A stretch of DNA of 64,000 bases from PCC-6802 sp943367755 (GTDB taxonomy: Bacteria; Cyanobacteriota; Cyanobacteriia; Pseudanabaenales; Pseudanabaenaceae), in NCBI GenBank assembly GCA_943367755.1, contig CALRKB020000024.1, positions 4,780-68,779 of the forward strand. The letters are read 5' to 3'. The notes beneath the pieces are model-generated. The model ran no database searches, was not told the DNA's origin, and saw only the letters and a program-made list of their open reading frames with translations. This document shows, piece by piece, positions 1 through 9,215 of the stretch; position 1 is the stretch's first letter; every line of letters starts with the position of its first letter. The translations under genes were made by a program, and so were the position numbers.

Positions 1-1
1 G

Positions 2-118
2 CAAGCATTTCAGGTACCCCAATCCCTGGGACAAAGCTTACTCTCTATCGCCCAGGAACAATGGGTGCAGAGTCAATATCCCCATTGGGCAGAGGCTCTG
101 CCCCTATATTCCGAATAG
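2..118 (+). CDS. C-terminal end of a probable TsaB (tRNA t6A biosynthesis subunit), 5' truncated by the window
   Basis: Only the last 38 codons are present, in frame 2, ending at TAG. The visible end reads ...WAEALPLYSE. An E-A-L-P-x-Y segment just before the stop is typical of the C-terminus of TsaB, the dimerisation partner of TsaD in threonylcarbamoyl-adenosine formation on tRNA. No catalytic motif lies in the fragment, so the assignment rests on this short tail and could be wrong. The gene reads toward thrC but is separated from it by about 340 bases, so it is not obviously in the same operon. Confidence 0.4.
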   Translation, partial: QAFQVPQSLGQSLLSIAQEQWVQSQYPHWAEALPLYSE

Positions 119-459
119 TTCAGAATAAACTACTGCCAAAGTTGAGATGACTCTTTGAGGGCTACCGTTTTTTATTTCTGAATTTTGATTGGTATAGGGT
201 TTAACTGGGTAATCTCATTACCAGGAAAGCTATTTGCGAGTTATAGAAATTAAGATGGGGGTAGTAAAAATTTCGATCCAGACAATAAGTTATTTCCTGT
301 TAATACTTGGGTAACTTAGAGACATAGATTTCAAGTGCTGATTTAGATTATGTGAGCGCCAACAACTCGAATAAGCGACTGGAATCGGATTAGCTATGGT
401 TGGGGGGATCCAATTTTTAGATTAATTCATGCAATTAAAACGGGGAAAAGATAGTATTC
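119..459. other. Intergenic region upstream of thrC
   Basis: AT-rich spacer of 341 bases between the truncated upstream gene and threonine synthase. I see no open reading frame with a ribosome binding site, no tRNA-like fold and no clear terminator. It presumably carries the thrC promoter, but I cannot place -35/-10 elements with confidence. Confidence 0.4.
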
Positions 460-1728
460 ATGAATACACTAATGAAAAGCAAAAAAGTCGTTGAACCAGT
501 CGTAGTCAAAGCTTTGCGGTATGGAACCAAAAAGATAGACTTGCAATGTGTGGACTGCGGATACACACAAGAAAATTCGCAGATGCTATCTAACTGCCCC
601 AATTGCAATAGTAGCTTCATTCGCGCTCGCTACGATCTAAGTAAATTATCTGCCTCCGAGTGGCAACAAAAGCTGCGCGATCGCGAATGTAATATGTGGC
701 GCTACAGAGAACTGCTACCTGTTGTCAATGCCGCTAATATCGTCAGCATGGGTGAGGGATTCACGCCGCTGATACATGCCAAGAACCTGGGTAAGATGCT
801 GGGTCTAGAGCGCCTTTACCTGAAAGATGAACGGCAAGGGCCAACTGGTTCGTTCAAGGATAGACAGGCCTCGGTGGCAATCTCCGTGATGAAAGAGCAT
901 GGCATCAAAGAAGTAGCTCTTGCTTCCACGGGGAATGTGGCACTTTCCTATGCGGCCTATGCAGCTCGGGCCGGGATCAAGCTGTGGACGTTCGTGGTTG
1001 AAAACATCCCTGAAGAGAAAATACGCGAGATTTCCCTCTACGGTGGAGAAGTAATTAAGGTTAGAGGTACTTACGACCAAACTAAAGCGATCGCCGCAGA
1101 TTTTGCAAAGCGAGAAGGCATATTTCTAGACAAAGGTATCAAGAATGTGGCTGGTGTCGAAGGGATGAAAACCATGTCCTTTGAAATCGCCGAGCAGCTC
1201 CATTGGTACTCTCCTGACTGGTATTTTCAGGGAGTAAGCGGTGGTATGGGGCCAGTTGGAGTGGTAAGGGGTTTTGAAGAGCTCCTGGCAATGGGGCTTG
1301 TCGACAAAGTACCCGCACTGGGAATCATTCAGCCTTCTGGCTGTGCGCCTATGGTACGAGCATTCAAAGCAGGTAAGCAGACTGCCGATCCCGTCTTGAA
1401 TCCCCAAACAAACATCATGCCACTGGCAACTGGAGATCCGGGTCAAGTTTACGGATTGCTAAAGAGTTTGGTCGATCGCTACGGCGGCACCATGGAAGAA
1501 GCAACCGACGAAGAAGCCTATGCTGTTACTCGATTGCTAGCTACAACCGAAGGCATATCAGTTGAGCCTGCGGCGGCACTGACCTTTGCTGGTGTAATTC
1601 GTTTAGCCAAGCAAGGGGTAATTAAGCCAAATGAACTGGTAGTAGTTAACTGTTGCGGTCATACCTATCCGGTGGAAAAGCATATAACCGAGGGAAAGGT
1701 TATACAGACTATTGTTGCTCGATCGTAA
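460..1728 (+). CDS. thrC: Threonine synthase
   Basis: A 422-residue PLP-dependent enzyme converting O-phosphohomoserine to threonine, the last step of threonine synthesis in the cytosol. The N-terminus carries a zinc-ribbon with Cys30/Cys33 and Cys46/Cys49, common in cyanobacterial ThrC. The PLP lysine is Lys133 in the G-S-F-K-D-R motif, and a glycine-rich phosphate loop (S-G-G-M-G-P) follows near residue 260. Length matches the family. The start at 460 is the first in-frame ATG; an alternative ATG lies four codons later. The gene stands alone: the next gene is convergent after about 180 bases. Confidence 0.93.
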   Translation: MNTLMKSKKVVEPVVVKALRYGTKKIDLQCVDCGYTQENSQMLSNCPNCNSSFIRARYDLSKLSASEWQQKLRDRECNMWRYRELLPVVNAANIVSMGEGFTPLIHAKNLGKMLGLERLYLKDERQGPTGSFKDRQASVAISVMKEHGIKEVALASTGNVALSYAAYAARAGIKLWTFVVENIPEEKIREISLYGGEVIKVRGTYDQTKAIAADFAKREGIFLDKGIKNVAGVEGMKTMSFEIAEQLHWYSPDWYFQGVSGGMGPVGVVRGFEELLAMGLVDKVPALGIIQPSGCAPMVRAFKAGKQTADPVLNPQTNIMPLATGDPGQVYGLLKSLVDRYGGTMEEATDEEAYAVTRLLATTEGISVEPAAALTFAGVIRLAKQGVIKPNELVVVNCCGHTYPVEKHITEGKVIQTIVARS

Positions 1729-1905
1729 ATATGGATTGGGAGACAGGGGGGCACTGGTGCAGCTCAATTTTTAACCTTACCTTAAAGCGATACTGGGAGA
1801 TGGTTAGAAGCTAATGCGGAGTTGCAGGAGATCCTCCCAACTTAGTCCTTTTTCGAGGATACCGATTCCAACTGCAGGAACTGTAGGTACTTAACCACTG
1901 AATTA

Positions 1906-4557
1906 TTAGGATATCGGTAGCATTACTACGCAGGTAGTACCCATTCCCACCTCGCTCTTAATCTTGATGTTGCCCTGATGCAAGTCTACACATTTCTTGA
2001 CTACAACAAGTCCTAAACCAGTACCAGAGATAGTACGGACATTTTTGCCACGATAAAATGGTTCAAACAACTGCTTTTGATCGTCACTTGAAATGCCAAT
2101 TCCCCAATCCTGAATCTGCAAGAGAACTGCATTTTGTTTAAACTCCAGATTAAGATGAACATCCCCTCCCTGCGGAGAATATTTAATCGCATTTGATAAT
2201 AAATTGGCGAGGATTGAACGCACCAACTTCTCATCCAAGCAAACTAGAATTGCTGACCCCTGACAGGTAAACATGAGAGTATACTGATTCCCTGCACTAA
2301 GTTGGATCTCTTCGATGAAATCACTGCAGAGTGATTCTAGATTCGTCTGTTTGGGATTAAACTCTAGCTTTCCAGTCTCAGCTCGATTAATCGTCAAGAT
2401 ATCGTCGAGAAGCTGAACCATATTCTTGACTGCACCTTGAATGCGATGCAGGTTCCTCAATCTCTTGTTGGAGTCTTCCCATTCATCTCCACTGTTTTCC
2501 AGAACTTGAGCTGCTGCCAGAGCTGTGCTGAGAGGTGTGCGAAACTCGTGGGATGCCATGGAGAAAAAACGAGTTTTGAGGGTACTGAGTTCCTTCTCCC
2601 GTTCCAGCGCTAGTCGAATTTCATCCAGACGCTTGCGCTCTGTGATGTCACGGGCATTAACCATAATGCGAGGGATGGCATCACTACCCACAAATGGCTG
2701 GCTAATTGCTTCTAAAGTGCGCCAGGAATTCTCCTTATGACGATAGCGAAACTCGATAGGGCGTACTGGCTCTGAGTTCTGAATAGCACTAGTAAGACTA
2801 TAGTAGGCATTAGTGAAATCATCTGGATGAATCGACTCAAACACGTTTTTGATCGCTAGTTCTGCCGCAGTATATCCCAAAACTTTTTCCACTGAAGGAC
2901 TAACATAACGAATAGTGCCATCAATATCAAGAATCATAATGATATCCAGAGCATTCTCAATCAGCGAGCGAAAACGTTCTTCGCTTTGACGCAAGGCTCG
3001 ATCGGCCTGCTTACGTCCAGTTGTATCTCGCTGTACGGCAATCCAGTGGGTATACCAGCCGTTTTTGTCAGCAACGGGGACAATGCTGAATTCATTCCAA
3101 AATTCCGATCCATCTTTGCGATAGTTAATCACCTCAACTGTGACCGATTCCCAACATGCGAGAGCCTGCCGAATCTTATGTAGTTCAGCGCGATCGGTTT
3201 TTGCTCCTTGTAAAATGCGTGGGTTTTTGCCAATTACTTCCTCCGGGCTATAGCCAGTGATGTGGGTGAAAGCCTCATTAACATAGATAATGCGAGGACC
3301 CGGTTCGTCAATGGGTTCTGCTTCCGTGATTACGATCGCGTCATTGGTGTTAACCACAACCGATTGTAACAAACGCACCTGCTCTTCTTGTTGTTTTTGT
3401 TCGGTAATGTCGGCAATCACTGCCACGATGCCGCCGATCTGTCCGTTACTATCCGGCAAAGGGGCAGAAGAGAAAATTATGTCGATTGGGGTGCCATCTT
3501 TTTTCTGGTCGCGGAGTTCTAATTGCGAATAGGGAGTGCCTTGCAAGACACTGGTTTGGAGAGTGGGATTGTCTGCTTGCCGATCGTTCAGGGTAATGGG
3601 ATTGGGGCGATCCATCACCTCTGCCTCTGTCCAACCGAACATCTGTTCTGCAGCAGGATTCCAGATCTTAACTTTACCCTCCAGATCCAGCATGACAATC
3701 GCTCGTGGTGAAGCCTTGACTAATGCTTGTAACGTGTCATTTGTATGACGTAATGCGACTTCAGTGCGTTTGCGCTCGACGATTTCTGTGCGCAGGAAAG
3801 CATTGGCTTGAGCTAGTTCTTCCGTACGCTGTTGTACTCGCAGTTCGAGTTCGGCATTGAGTTGTTGGAGCTGTTTATAGAGTTCGGACTGTTGAATAGC
3901 GATCGCTACCTGAGTTGCCAGTTGCTGCATTAATTCCACTTCCCAGGTTTCCCATTTGCGCGGACTGCTACACTGGTGGGCAATCAATAACCCCCACAGA
4001 GTAGGGATGGCAGGTGTGGAATTAGACTCTCCACTCGGCTCTATGTGGCGATTTTCTTGCAAAATCGGTACGACCAATTTTGCTTGAACCCCGAACTGCT
4101 TAACAAAATCTACCAGACAAGGTTCTATTTTGGCTTGCGCGACATTAGCAATAGCAAGCGTTTTGCCGCGCGAGTATGCCTCGTGGTATTCCCTAGGAAA
4201 AACCTCCTCTGGGAAGGATTGTCCCAAGATGATCGAGTAATTGGGTAAAACGGTTTCGTTAATGGCGCTACCTGTACCATCTTCCCACAGGCGATAGATG
4301 AGTACCCGATCGGCTTGCAGAAAAAGCTGAACGTCTTCAACCGTCGTTGCCAGCACTTCATCCAAATCAAGGGACTGACGAATGTGCTGAGCGATCTGAG
4401 TAACCAATCGTTCTCGTTTGGTCTGCTGCCAAAGAACCATTTCGGCGTGGCGGCGCTTTGCCACTTCCCGCTTGGAGTAAAAGTAACCTACCAACAGGAT
4501 CGAAATGCCAATGCCAATCCCGATAAATACTAAACTGGTCGTACTCAAGATCGGCAT
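1906..4557 (-). CDS. ccaS: CcaS-like cyanobacteriochrome sensor histidine kinase (TM-GAF-PAS-PAS-PAS-HisKA-HATPase)
   Basis: An 883-residue membrane-anchored light-sensor kinase. One N-terminal membrane segment (about 7-27) is followed by a GAF domain (about 50-225), a short coiled coil, three PAS/PAC modules (about 270-650), and a HisKA/HATPase core with phospho-accepting His near 670 (S-H-E-F-R-T-P) and N and G boxes near 785 and 820. In the GAF domain a Cys near 147 sits in P-C-L shortly before V-V-P-I-L, the place of the bilin-binding Cys in cyanobacteriochromes; the usual following His or Tyr is Leu here. The neighbours cpcL and ccaR repeat the known CcaS/CcaR/CpcG2 locus, which is the main reason for the name. 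The start is set at ATG 4557 instead of a TTG two codons upstream. An unrelated GAF kinase remains possible. Confidence 0.72.
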   Translation of the reverse strand: MPILSTTSLVFIGIGIGISILLVGYFYSKREVAKRRHAEMVLWQQTKRERLVTQIAQHIRQSLDLDEVLATTVEDVQLFLQADRVLIYRLWEDGTGSAINETVLPNYSIILGQSFPEEVFPREYHEAYSRGKTLAIANVAQAKIEPCLVDFVKQFGVQAKLVVPILQENRHIEPSGESNSTPAIPTLWGLLIAHQCSSPRKWETWEVELMQQLATQVAIAIQQSELYKQLQQLNAELELRVQQRTEELAQANAFLRTEIVERKRTEVALRHTNDTLQALVKASPRAIVMLDLEGKVKIWNPAAEQMFGWTEAEVMDRPNPITLNDRQADNPTLQTSVLQGTPYSQLELRDQKKDGTPIDIIFSSAPLPDSNGQIGGIVAVIADITEQKQQEEQVRLLQSVVVNTNDAIVITEAEPIDEPGPRIIYVNEAFTHITGYSPEEVIGKNPRILQGAKTDRAELHKIRQALACWESVTVEVINYRKDGSEFWNEFSIVPVADKNGWYTHWIAVQRDTTGRKQADRALRQSEERFRSLIENALDIIMILDIDGTIRYVSPSVEKVLGYTAAELAIKNVFESIHPDDFTNAYYSLTSAIQNSEPVRPIEFRYRHKENSWRTLEAISQPFVGSDAIPRIMVNARDITERKRLDEIRLALEREKELSTLKTRFFSMASHEFRTPLSTALAAAQVLENSGDEWEDSNKRLRNLHRIQGAVKNMVQLLDDILTINRAETGKLEFNPKQTNLESLCSDFIEEIQLSAGNQYTLMFTCQGSAILVCLDEKLVRSILANLLSNAIKYSPQGGDVHLNLEFKQNAVLLQIQDWGIGISSDDQKQLFEPFYRGKNVRTISGTGLGLVVVKKCVDLHQGNIKIKSEVGMGTTCVVMLPIS

Positions 4558-4701
4558 AGGCAATATCCAAGCGCATGGCTAACAAACCCTAGCAGCTCAT
4601 ATAGTATCGCAGTTTCCATTTATCTAACCATAAACAGAACGGGCAGACCTATGTGTCTGCCCCATCTGAGCTGGTATGGGAACCGCGATCGCAAGCAAAG
4701 T

Positions 4702-5445
4702 TTAGAAACCGATCAAGACTGATGCAAACATGGCCCCGATCAGGACAATGCCTAACCCAACGACACCAGTACCAATAGCACGTAAAGCTGCGGGAGGATT
4801 CTTTTGCCATTCCCAGCGCGTGTAATCTAGACGGGCAGCTCCCGATCTTCTGAGATATCTCATATCAGGCTTAGGAAGTTTGGCTAGATGGTATTCATCG
4901 TAACGCGCCATACGTGCAAAAGGTAACTCACCTTGAGAGCGCTGGGGTAGAATCCGTCGCCGCTGATAGGGAACGGTGTTATCGCCAAAGTTACTCAAAT
5001 ATTCTTCACTATTGAGCAAATCATCAATAAAGCCTTCTAATCCTTTAGTGGCAAGTACAATCGACCAGGCAATTTTTTCACGCTCGCTGTAAACATCACG
5101 CCCTAAAATGCGCTGGATACAAATTTGGGCAAAGCGATAGTTATTATTAGTTTCGTAGGTAAGTCTACGGAACGAATCAGAAGTTGCAAGCCCTCGGATG
5201 AAATCCTTAACTTTGATTTGCCCCGATCTGAGCTGAGATTCTAAATATAGTTGACGATGGCGGGACAACATCTGTTGTTCGTTACAGATCTGGCGATAGG
5301 CTGCATGGATAAGCGTATCCATCTCTCCATCTGAGAGCAGATTATCGGTGTTATTAATTCTAGGTTGTTCGTCACCATGGACTTCAAAGCCTGTGACACG
5401 TTGGTTTTGGGAAGTAGGGGAATAGGTTAAAAGGGGTAAAGTCAT
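4702..5445 (-). CDS. cpcL: Phycobilisome rod linker CpcL (CpcG2), membrane-anchored
   Basis: A 247-residue linker that assembles phycocyanin rods without an allophycocyanin core and attaches them to photosystem I. Residues of about 15-190 form the Pfam phycobilisome linker domain (R-Q-I-C-N-E-Q, R-G-L-A-T-S-D-S-F-R, I-L-G-R-D-V-Y). The C-terminal 30 residues form a hydrophobic helix ending A-S-V-L-I-G-F. This tail is the diagnostic difference between CpcL and the soluble core-binding CpcG1. The gene lies upstream of and co-directional with the ccaS-like gene (138-base gap) and divergent from ccaR. Two CcaR-type G-boxes sit about 270 bases upstream, so green/red-light control by CcaS/CcaR is expected. 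Confidence 0.92.
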   Translation of the reverse strand: MTLPLLTYSPTSQNQRVTGFEVHGDEQPRINNTDNLLSDGEMDTLIHAAYRQICNEQQMLSRHRQLYLESQLRSGQIKVKDFIRGLATSDSFRRLTYETNNNYRFAQICIQRILGRDVYSEREKIAWSIVLATKGLEGFIDDLLNSEEYLSNFGDNTVPYQRRRILPQRSQGELPFARMARYDEYHLAKLPKPDMRYLRRSGAARLDYTRWEWQKNPPAALRAIGTGVVGLGIVLIGAMFASVLIGF

Positions 5446-5712
5446 GAAGTATTCTATATTTTAATTTATTTGATTTCTCAGAAGTCAGAATTAACGGCTG
5501 AGCGCTAAAGGTTTACCAAAATTTATAATGTTCTTTCCAAGGAATCTGAAAAAGGAAGGAAGAAGTTTCACCGCTGAGGATGTAGCTCCACCCTCCCCCG
5601 TTCGCAAATAAGCTTACGAACGTTATATGGTTTGTAAGACCCAGTTAATTTAGGGTTTTAGTAGGCTTTGTAAAATAACGTTTACAGCCTAAAAGTAAGG
5701 AAATCATTACTG

Positions 5713-5734
5713 AAATGGTAAAGAAATCGGAAAG
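5713..5734 (-). promoter_or_regulatory. Two abutting CcaR G-box motifs upstream of cpcL
   Basis: Read on the minus strand, CTTTCCGATTT (5734-5724) is followed at once by CTTTACCATTT (5723-5713). Both match the G-box consensus CTTTNCNATTT, which is known as a direct repeat bound by phosphorylated CcaR ahead of cpcG2. The pair lies in the 552-base divergent spacer between cpcL and ccaR, about 270 bases from each start, implying a long cpcL leader. The rest of the spacer is AT-rich; I see no other gene in it. Confidence 0.8.
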
Positions 5735-5997
5735 AATTAGCATAAGCAATAAATCTTGACCTTAAGTAATATTACTTAGGAAAAGTTTGTAGATGTTGCT
5801 GTAGCCTCAATAGGCATAATTACTGCAATTAACGGGAGATAGTTTGGCAGCTAGGTTACTGCTATACCCAAAATTAGGAGCGCAAACTCTAATAAAATCT
5901 TGACTGGAGAGCTATCTAGATCTTGCGATCGCTACATTGTTGCTCCCATTCATTCTGCTGTAACCCCACTAACATTACCTGTCCTAGTTTCAATGTT

Positions 5998-6696
5998 ATG
6001 AGAATTCTCCTGGTTGAAGATGATATGCGCCTCGCTGAAACTTTGGCAGAAGCCCTGACAGATCAGCGCTATGTCGTTGATTTTGTTGCGGATGGTGAAG
6101 CAGGATGGCACCAAGCAAATGTGCTGGATTACGATATGTTGTTGCTGGATGTAATGCTACCAGAACTAGATGGCTTTGCCCTCTGTCATCGACTGCGATC
6201 GCATGGTTATACCATGCCTGTGATGATGCTTACTGCCCGCGATACGGTCAGCGATAAAATTACCGGACTGGATGCTGGAGCCGATGATTACGTCGTCAAA
6301 CCAGTTGACTTACAGGAGCTATTTGCGCGGATTCGAGCTTTATTCCGTCGGGGTAGTGTGGTATCGACGCCCATTTTGGAATGGGAGAAACTGCACCTCA
6401 ACCCCAGCACCTACGAGGTCAGCTATGGCCAAACTCCACTCCATCTCACACCTAAAGAGTATGGTCTTCTGGAACTGCTGATGCGCAATGGTCGCCGCGT
6501 CCTCAGTCGGAGTGTGATTATTGAGCATGTCTGGTCTTTGGAATCTCCACCTGAAGAACACACGGTAAAGGTGCACATTCGCAGTCTGCGCCAAAAGCTC
6601 AAAGCTGCCGGAGCTGAGGACGATCTAATTGAAACAGTACACAGTATGGGCTATCGCCTTAAGCAGCCTGAGAAAGCATTGCGATCACCTGTATGA
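5998..6696 (+). CDS. ccaR: CcaR, OmpR-family response regulator of chromatic acclimation
   Basis: A 232-residue DNA-binding regulator. The receiver domain has acidic residues E7/D8/D9, phospho-acceptor Asp51 in L-L-D-V-M-L-P and a conserved Lys in V-V-K-P-V-D. The C-terminal winged helix carries L-E-S-P-P-E-E and the recognition stretch T-V-K-V-H-I-R-S-L-R-Q-K-L, close to CcaR as I remember it. The start is ATG 5998: the open frame extends 25 codons upstream, but that part is Cys-rich and unlike a receiver, and homologous receivers begin M-R-I-L-L-V-E-D-D. It lies divergent from cpcL and probably activates it through the G-boxes. A paralogous RppA-type regulator is the alternative. Confidence 0.82.
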   Translation: MRILLVEDDMRLAETLAEALTDQRYVVDFVADGEAGWHQANVLDYDMLLLDVMLPELDGFALCHRLRSHGYTMPVMMLTARDTVSDKITGLDAGADDYVVKPVDLQELFARIRALFRRGSVVSTPILEWEKLHLNPSTYEVSYGQTPLHLTPKEYGLLELLMRNGRRVLSRSVIIEHVWSLESPPEEHTVKVHIRSLRQKLKAAGAEDDLIETVHSMGYRLKQPEKALRSPV

Positions 6697-6724
6697 TAGA
6701 CAGAGTAGGGAACTTAAGGCGAAA

Positions 6725-6826
6725 ATGACTTATCACGTCACCGCAGACTACGCCCATCAGAACTTCGATGAAATCATCCAGCGTACCAGTACGAATGCTG
6801 AAGGCATCGTCATTACACTGCGATCG
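6725..6826 (+). pseudogene. 5' remnant of a Phd/YefM-type antitoxin gene
   Basis: About 30 codons starting M-T-Y-H-V-T-A-D-Y-A, with Q-N-F-D-E-I-I-Q-R and E-G-I-V-I, resemble the first third of cyanobacterial Phd/YefM antitoxins, which neutralise a partner toxin and bind their own promoter. After this the frame continues only as unrelated residues, and the expected central and toxin-binding parts are missing. No partner toxin follows. The continuation overlaps, on the other strand, a small gene with its own ribosome binding site, which supports decay here. Confidence 0.5.
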
Positions 6827-6861
6827 CCTCTTCATAGGTTATGCCGTGCGTATAGATGCGC

Positions 6862-6972
6862 CTATACAGCAGGAGTCTTACTGAGTGCTAGCCACAGTAG
6901 CAACACTAAAATCAGGAAGCCGATCTTGACGGCTAGGTAGGTAAAACTATCAGTGACTGGGAAGATTTCCAT
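6862..6972 (-). CDS. Small single-pass membrane protein, 36 aa, function unknown
   Basis: ATG 6972 is preceded by GAGG at a spacing of eight bases, a good Shine-Dalgarno site, and the frame ends at TAG after 36 codons. The product has a short polar N-terminus (M-E-I-F-P-V-T-D) and one strongly hydrophobic helix at about residues 13-30. Size and shape resemble the many small subunits of cyanobacterial photosystem, b6f and NDH-1 complexes, but I match it to none of them. The longer frame beginning at 7047 lacks a ribosome binding site. It stands alone between a decayed antitoxin and a glutathione-transferase gene. Confidence 0.5.
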   Translation of the reverse strand: MEIFPVTDSFTYLAVKIGFLILVLLLWLALSKTPAV

Positions 6973-7137
6973 AACTTTTACCTCTATGCGCAACCCTCTG
7001 CCAGGGATACTTTGAGGCATATTTTTTGCGATCGCGGCAGAGGGCATATTTTGCCTCTATCTCCCTTTATATTTATTTTCTACCAAAATATCGTGAGGTG
7101 GAGAGTTTACTGCGAAGAATTAATATTCTGGCAATTG

Positions 7138-8211
7138 TTAGCGCTCCTGCCCCCCACGCGTGCGGTGATGCGGTGCCAGTAAATTTGTCACATCTGGCCC
7201 CAACGGGATAATGCCGCCAGGATTGAGCGGAAAGAGATTACCGTAGTAGTCCCGCTTTACGCTTTCTAGATCGCAGGTGCTAGCAACACCAGGTAGCTGA
7301 TACAGGTCGCGCAGATAAGCCCCCAAATGCTGATAGTCCTGAATGCGGCGCAGATTGCACTTAAACAAACCATGATAGGCAATATCAAAACGGAATAGCG
7401 TTGTGAACAGGCGCACGTCGGCTAGAGTCAGGCGATCGCCGCACAAATAGCGACTGGTTGCGAGCATTCCATCCAGTTCATCCAGGGTGGAGAACAACTC
7501 CTGACAAGCTTGATCGTAGGCGATTTGAGTTTGGGCAAAGCCGCAGCGATAGACGCCATTATTCACAGCATGATAGATTTTGTCATTGAGGAGATCGATC
7601 TGCGATCGCAATTCCTGAGGATAGAGATCCAGATCGGGATGCTTAGCGAATTGATCGAACTCAGAGTTCAGGATTTCGATAATCTCTGAGCTTTCGTTAT
7701 TGATGATTCTCTTTGTGTGTTTGTCCCATAACACAGGCACTGTACAGCGCCCAGTGTAGCTAGGTTGGGCTAGCTCATACAGCTCCGCTAGGGAACGACA
7801 ACCTTGCTCCGGTTGGTTCAACACCCAGCCACCTTCCTCCGGTGAAGGCGATACAACCGAGACTGATATAACTTCTTCCAGTCCCTTGAGCGTCCTCACC
7901 ACCAGAGTACGATGTGCCCAAGGGCAACTCATCCCCACATAAAGGTGATAGCGTTCTGTGGCAGGTGGATAAGGGCTATCTGTCCCATTATTAGTAGCAG
8001 CGCTAACACGATCGTGAAATTGGGTGGCGGGTCGAATATATGCACCAGTGCGATCGCGGGGAGCAAGGTTTGTCATCATCGTCTGCCACATCGTTGTCCA
8101 GACAAACTTGCCTAATTTGATAATTAGCTTTGGGGGTAGGGACTTACCCTTCTTTTTTGTTGCTGGCGCTTTTCCCCCTTCTTGGGGAGGTTGGGGAGTT
8201 TTAGATTCCAT
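7138..8211 (-). CDS. Glutathionyl-hydroquinone reductase (Xi-class glutathione transferase)
   Basis: A 357-residue cytosolic thiol transferase that reduces glutathionyl-hydroquinones. The N-terminal basic Pro/Lys-rich extension (1-35) precedes the conserved family start (F-H-D-R-V-S). The thioredoxin-like domain carries catalytic Cys96 in the Xi-class motif M-S-C-P-W-A-H-R, and an all-helical GST C-terminal domain follows (L-T-L-A-D-V-R-L-F-T-T-L-F-R-F-D). Length is slightly above the usual ~320 because of the extension. The gene follows the glycosyltransferase on the same strand with a five-base gap, so the two are probably co-transcribed although their functions look unrelated. Confidence 0.87.
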   Translation of the reverse strand: MESKTPQPPQEGGKAPATKKKGKSLPPKLIIKLGKFVWTTMWQTMMTNLAPRDRTGAYIRPATQFHDRVSAATNNGTDSPYPPATERYHLYVGMSCPWAHRTLVVRTLKGLEEVISVSVVSPSPEEGGWVLNQPEQGCRSLAELYELAQPSYTGRCTVPVLWDKHTKRIINNESSEIIEILNSEFDQFAKHPDLDLYPQELRSQIDLLNDKIYHAVNNGVYRCGFAQTQIAYDQACQELFSTLDELDGMLATSRYLCGDRLTLADVRLFTTLFRFDIAYHGLFKCNLRRIQDYQHLGAYLRDLYQLPGVASTCDLESVKRDYYGNLFPLNPGGIIPLGPDVTNLLAPHHRTRGGQER

Positions 8212-8216
8212 AGTGG

Positions 8217-9215
8217 TTATTTCCTGACTAGCTTCTTCTTTAGAAGAGAGAATATTCTTTTTGCTTGTAACTGCATAATGCGCATGTCCGTCAATCTAGG
8301 GATGTCAGATGGGTACTTTTGTTTGTAATCGAAGAAATGATTTAACTCATTCAGAATGATACTTAGGCGCTGCAAGATATTTTCCGTGCGGTATTCTGCC
8401 AGAAACTCAGCAGGTAAGGAAACGGGTGCAGCAGTAGCGATCGCCTGCAAGATTCTTTGCACATCATATTCTGTCGAAAATCCGGCAATTTTATAGCAAT
8501 TGAATCCAGGATCTAGATAATCAGACAGTCCACCATTCACGCTAGAAAAGACATGACAGCCACAGGCAAGTGCTTCCATCGGTTGAAGCCCAAACCCTTC
8601 ACTCACACCCTGAACTGCCCAATATTCAGCGGAATCATAAAGATAGACCTTCGCCCGATTAAAGAGAGTAGCGAGATCTTCGACATAGGAATCAACTACG
8701 TGGACATTGCAGCGCGATCGCAAGGCTGGTATGAGCTGCCGCAAAAGATATGTCGATGATTTGCGTGCCTGCACTAAAACATCAATATCGCGATCGCGCC
8801 GCAAATCCTGAAAATCATCGCTAATTTGATTGGGTAAATAGTAAATGAGGGAACTGGGCGATCGCTGTCCCCAATATCCCATTGTGTTTCTACTCACGGT
8901 AATAATTGGCATATTTGCAGGTAAGGCAAACCCATATCCAGCACTGTGAGCATGGTAAATGACATTATAGGACTTGAGCCTGCTAGCGAGTTTTGCCACA
9001 TCAAAGCCCCAACTGATCGCAAAAATGACACGATCTAAATTCTTCTCTTTGAGCAGATCGGACAAGAACAGCGTTTCTGGCTCGCGTTGACGGTACGTCA
9101 CCACCTCAGCATCACAAACCTGCCGTGCCAGATCTAGAGTCTTCAACTCTGCCCACAGTCCACCACAGGCATATTTGCCGCCTATTCCAGGCACTAAAAA
9201 GTATAATTTCCTCAT
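8217..9215 (-). CDS. Glycosyltransferase family 4 (group 1) protein
   Basis: A 332-residue soluble sugar transferase of GT-B fold. The C-terminal half has the donor-binding signature V-S-E-G-F-G-L-Q-P-M-E-A-L-A-C-G, with the two glutamates of the E-x7-E motif, followed by S-S-V-N-G-G. The N-terminal acceptor domain begins with a glycine-rich loop (V-P-G-I-G-G). The start is set at ATG 9215, with AAGGA nine bases upstream; the ATG three codons earlier would directly abut that motif. Substrate is unknown. It is the first gene of a two-gene unit with the glutathionyl-hydroquinone reductase. Confidence 0.8.
   Translation of the reverse strand: MRKLYFLVPGIGGKYACGGLWAELKTLDLARQVCDAEVVTYRQREPETLFLSDLLKEKNLDRVIFAISWGFDVAKLASRLKSYNVIYHAHSAGYGFALPANMPIITVSRNTMGYWGQRSPSSLIYYLPNQISDDFQDLRRDRDIDVLVQARKSSTYLLRQLIPALRSRCNVHVVDSYVEDLATLFNRAKVYLYDSAEYWAVQGVSEGFGLQPMEALACGCHVFSSVNGGLSDYLDPGFNCYKIAGFSTEYDVQRILQAIATAAPVSLPAEFLAEYRTENILQRLSIILNELNHFFDYKQKYPSDIPRLTDMRIMQLQAKRIFSLLKKKLVRK

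Noticed and set aside
6629..6940. 103-codon frame overlapping the end of ccaR
   Set aside because: Only the part from 6725 to about 6826 resembles a protein family (Phd/YefM); the rest is out-of-frame ccaR sequence or overlaps a small gene on the other strand.
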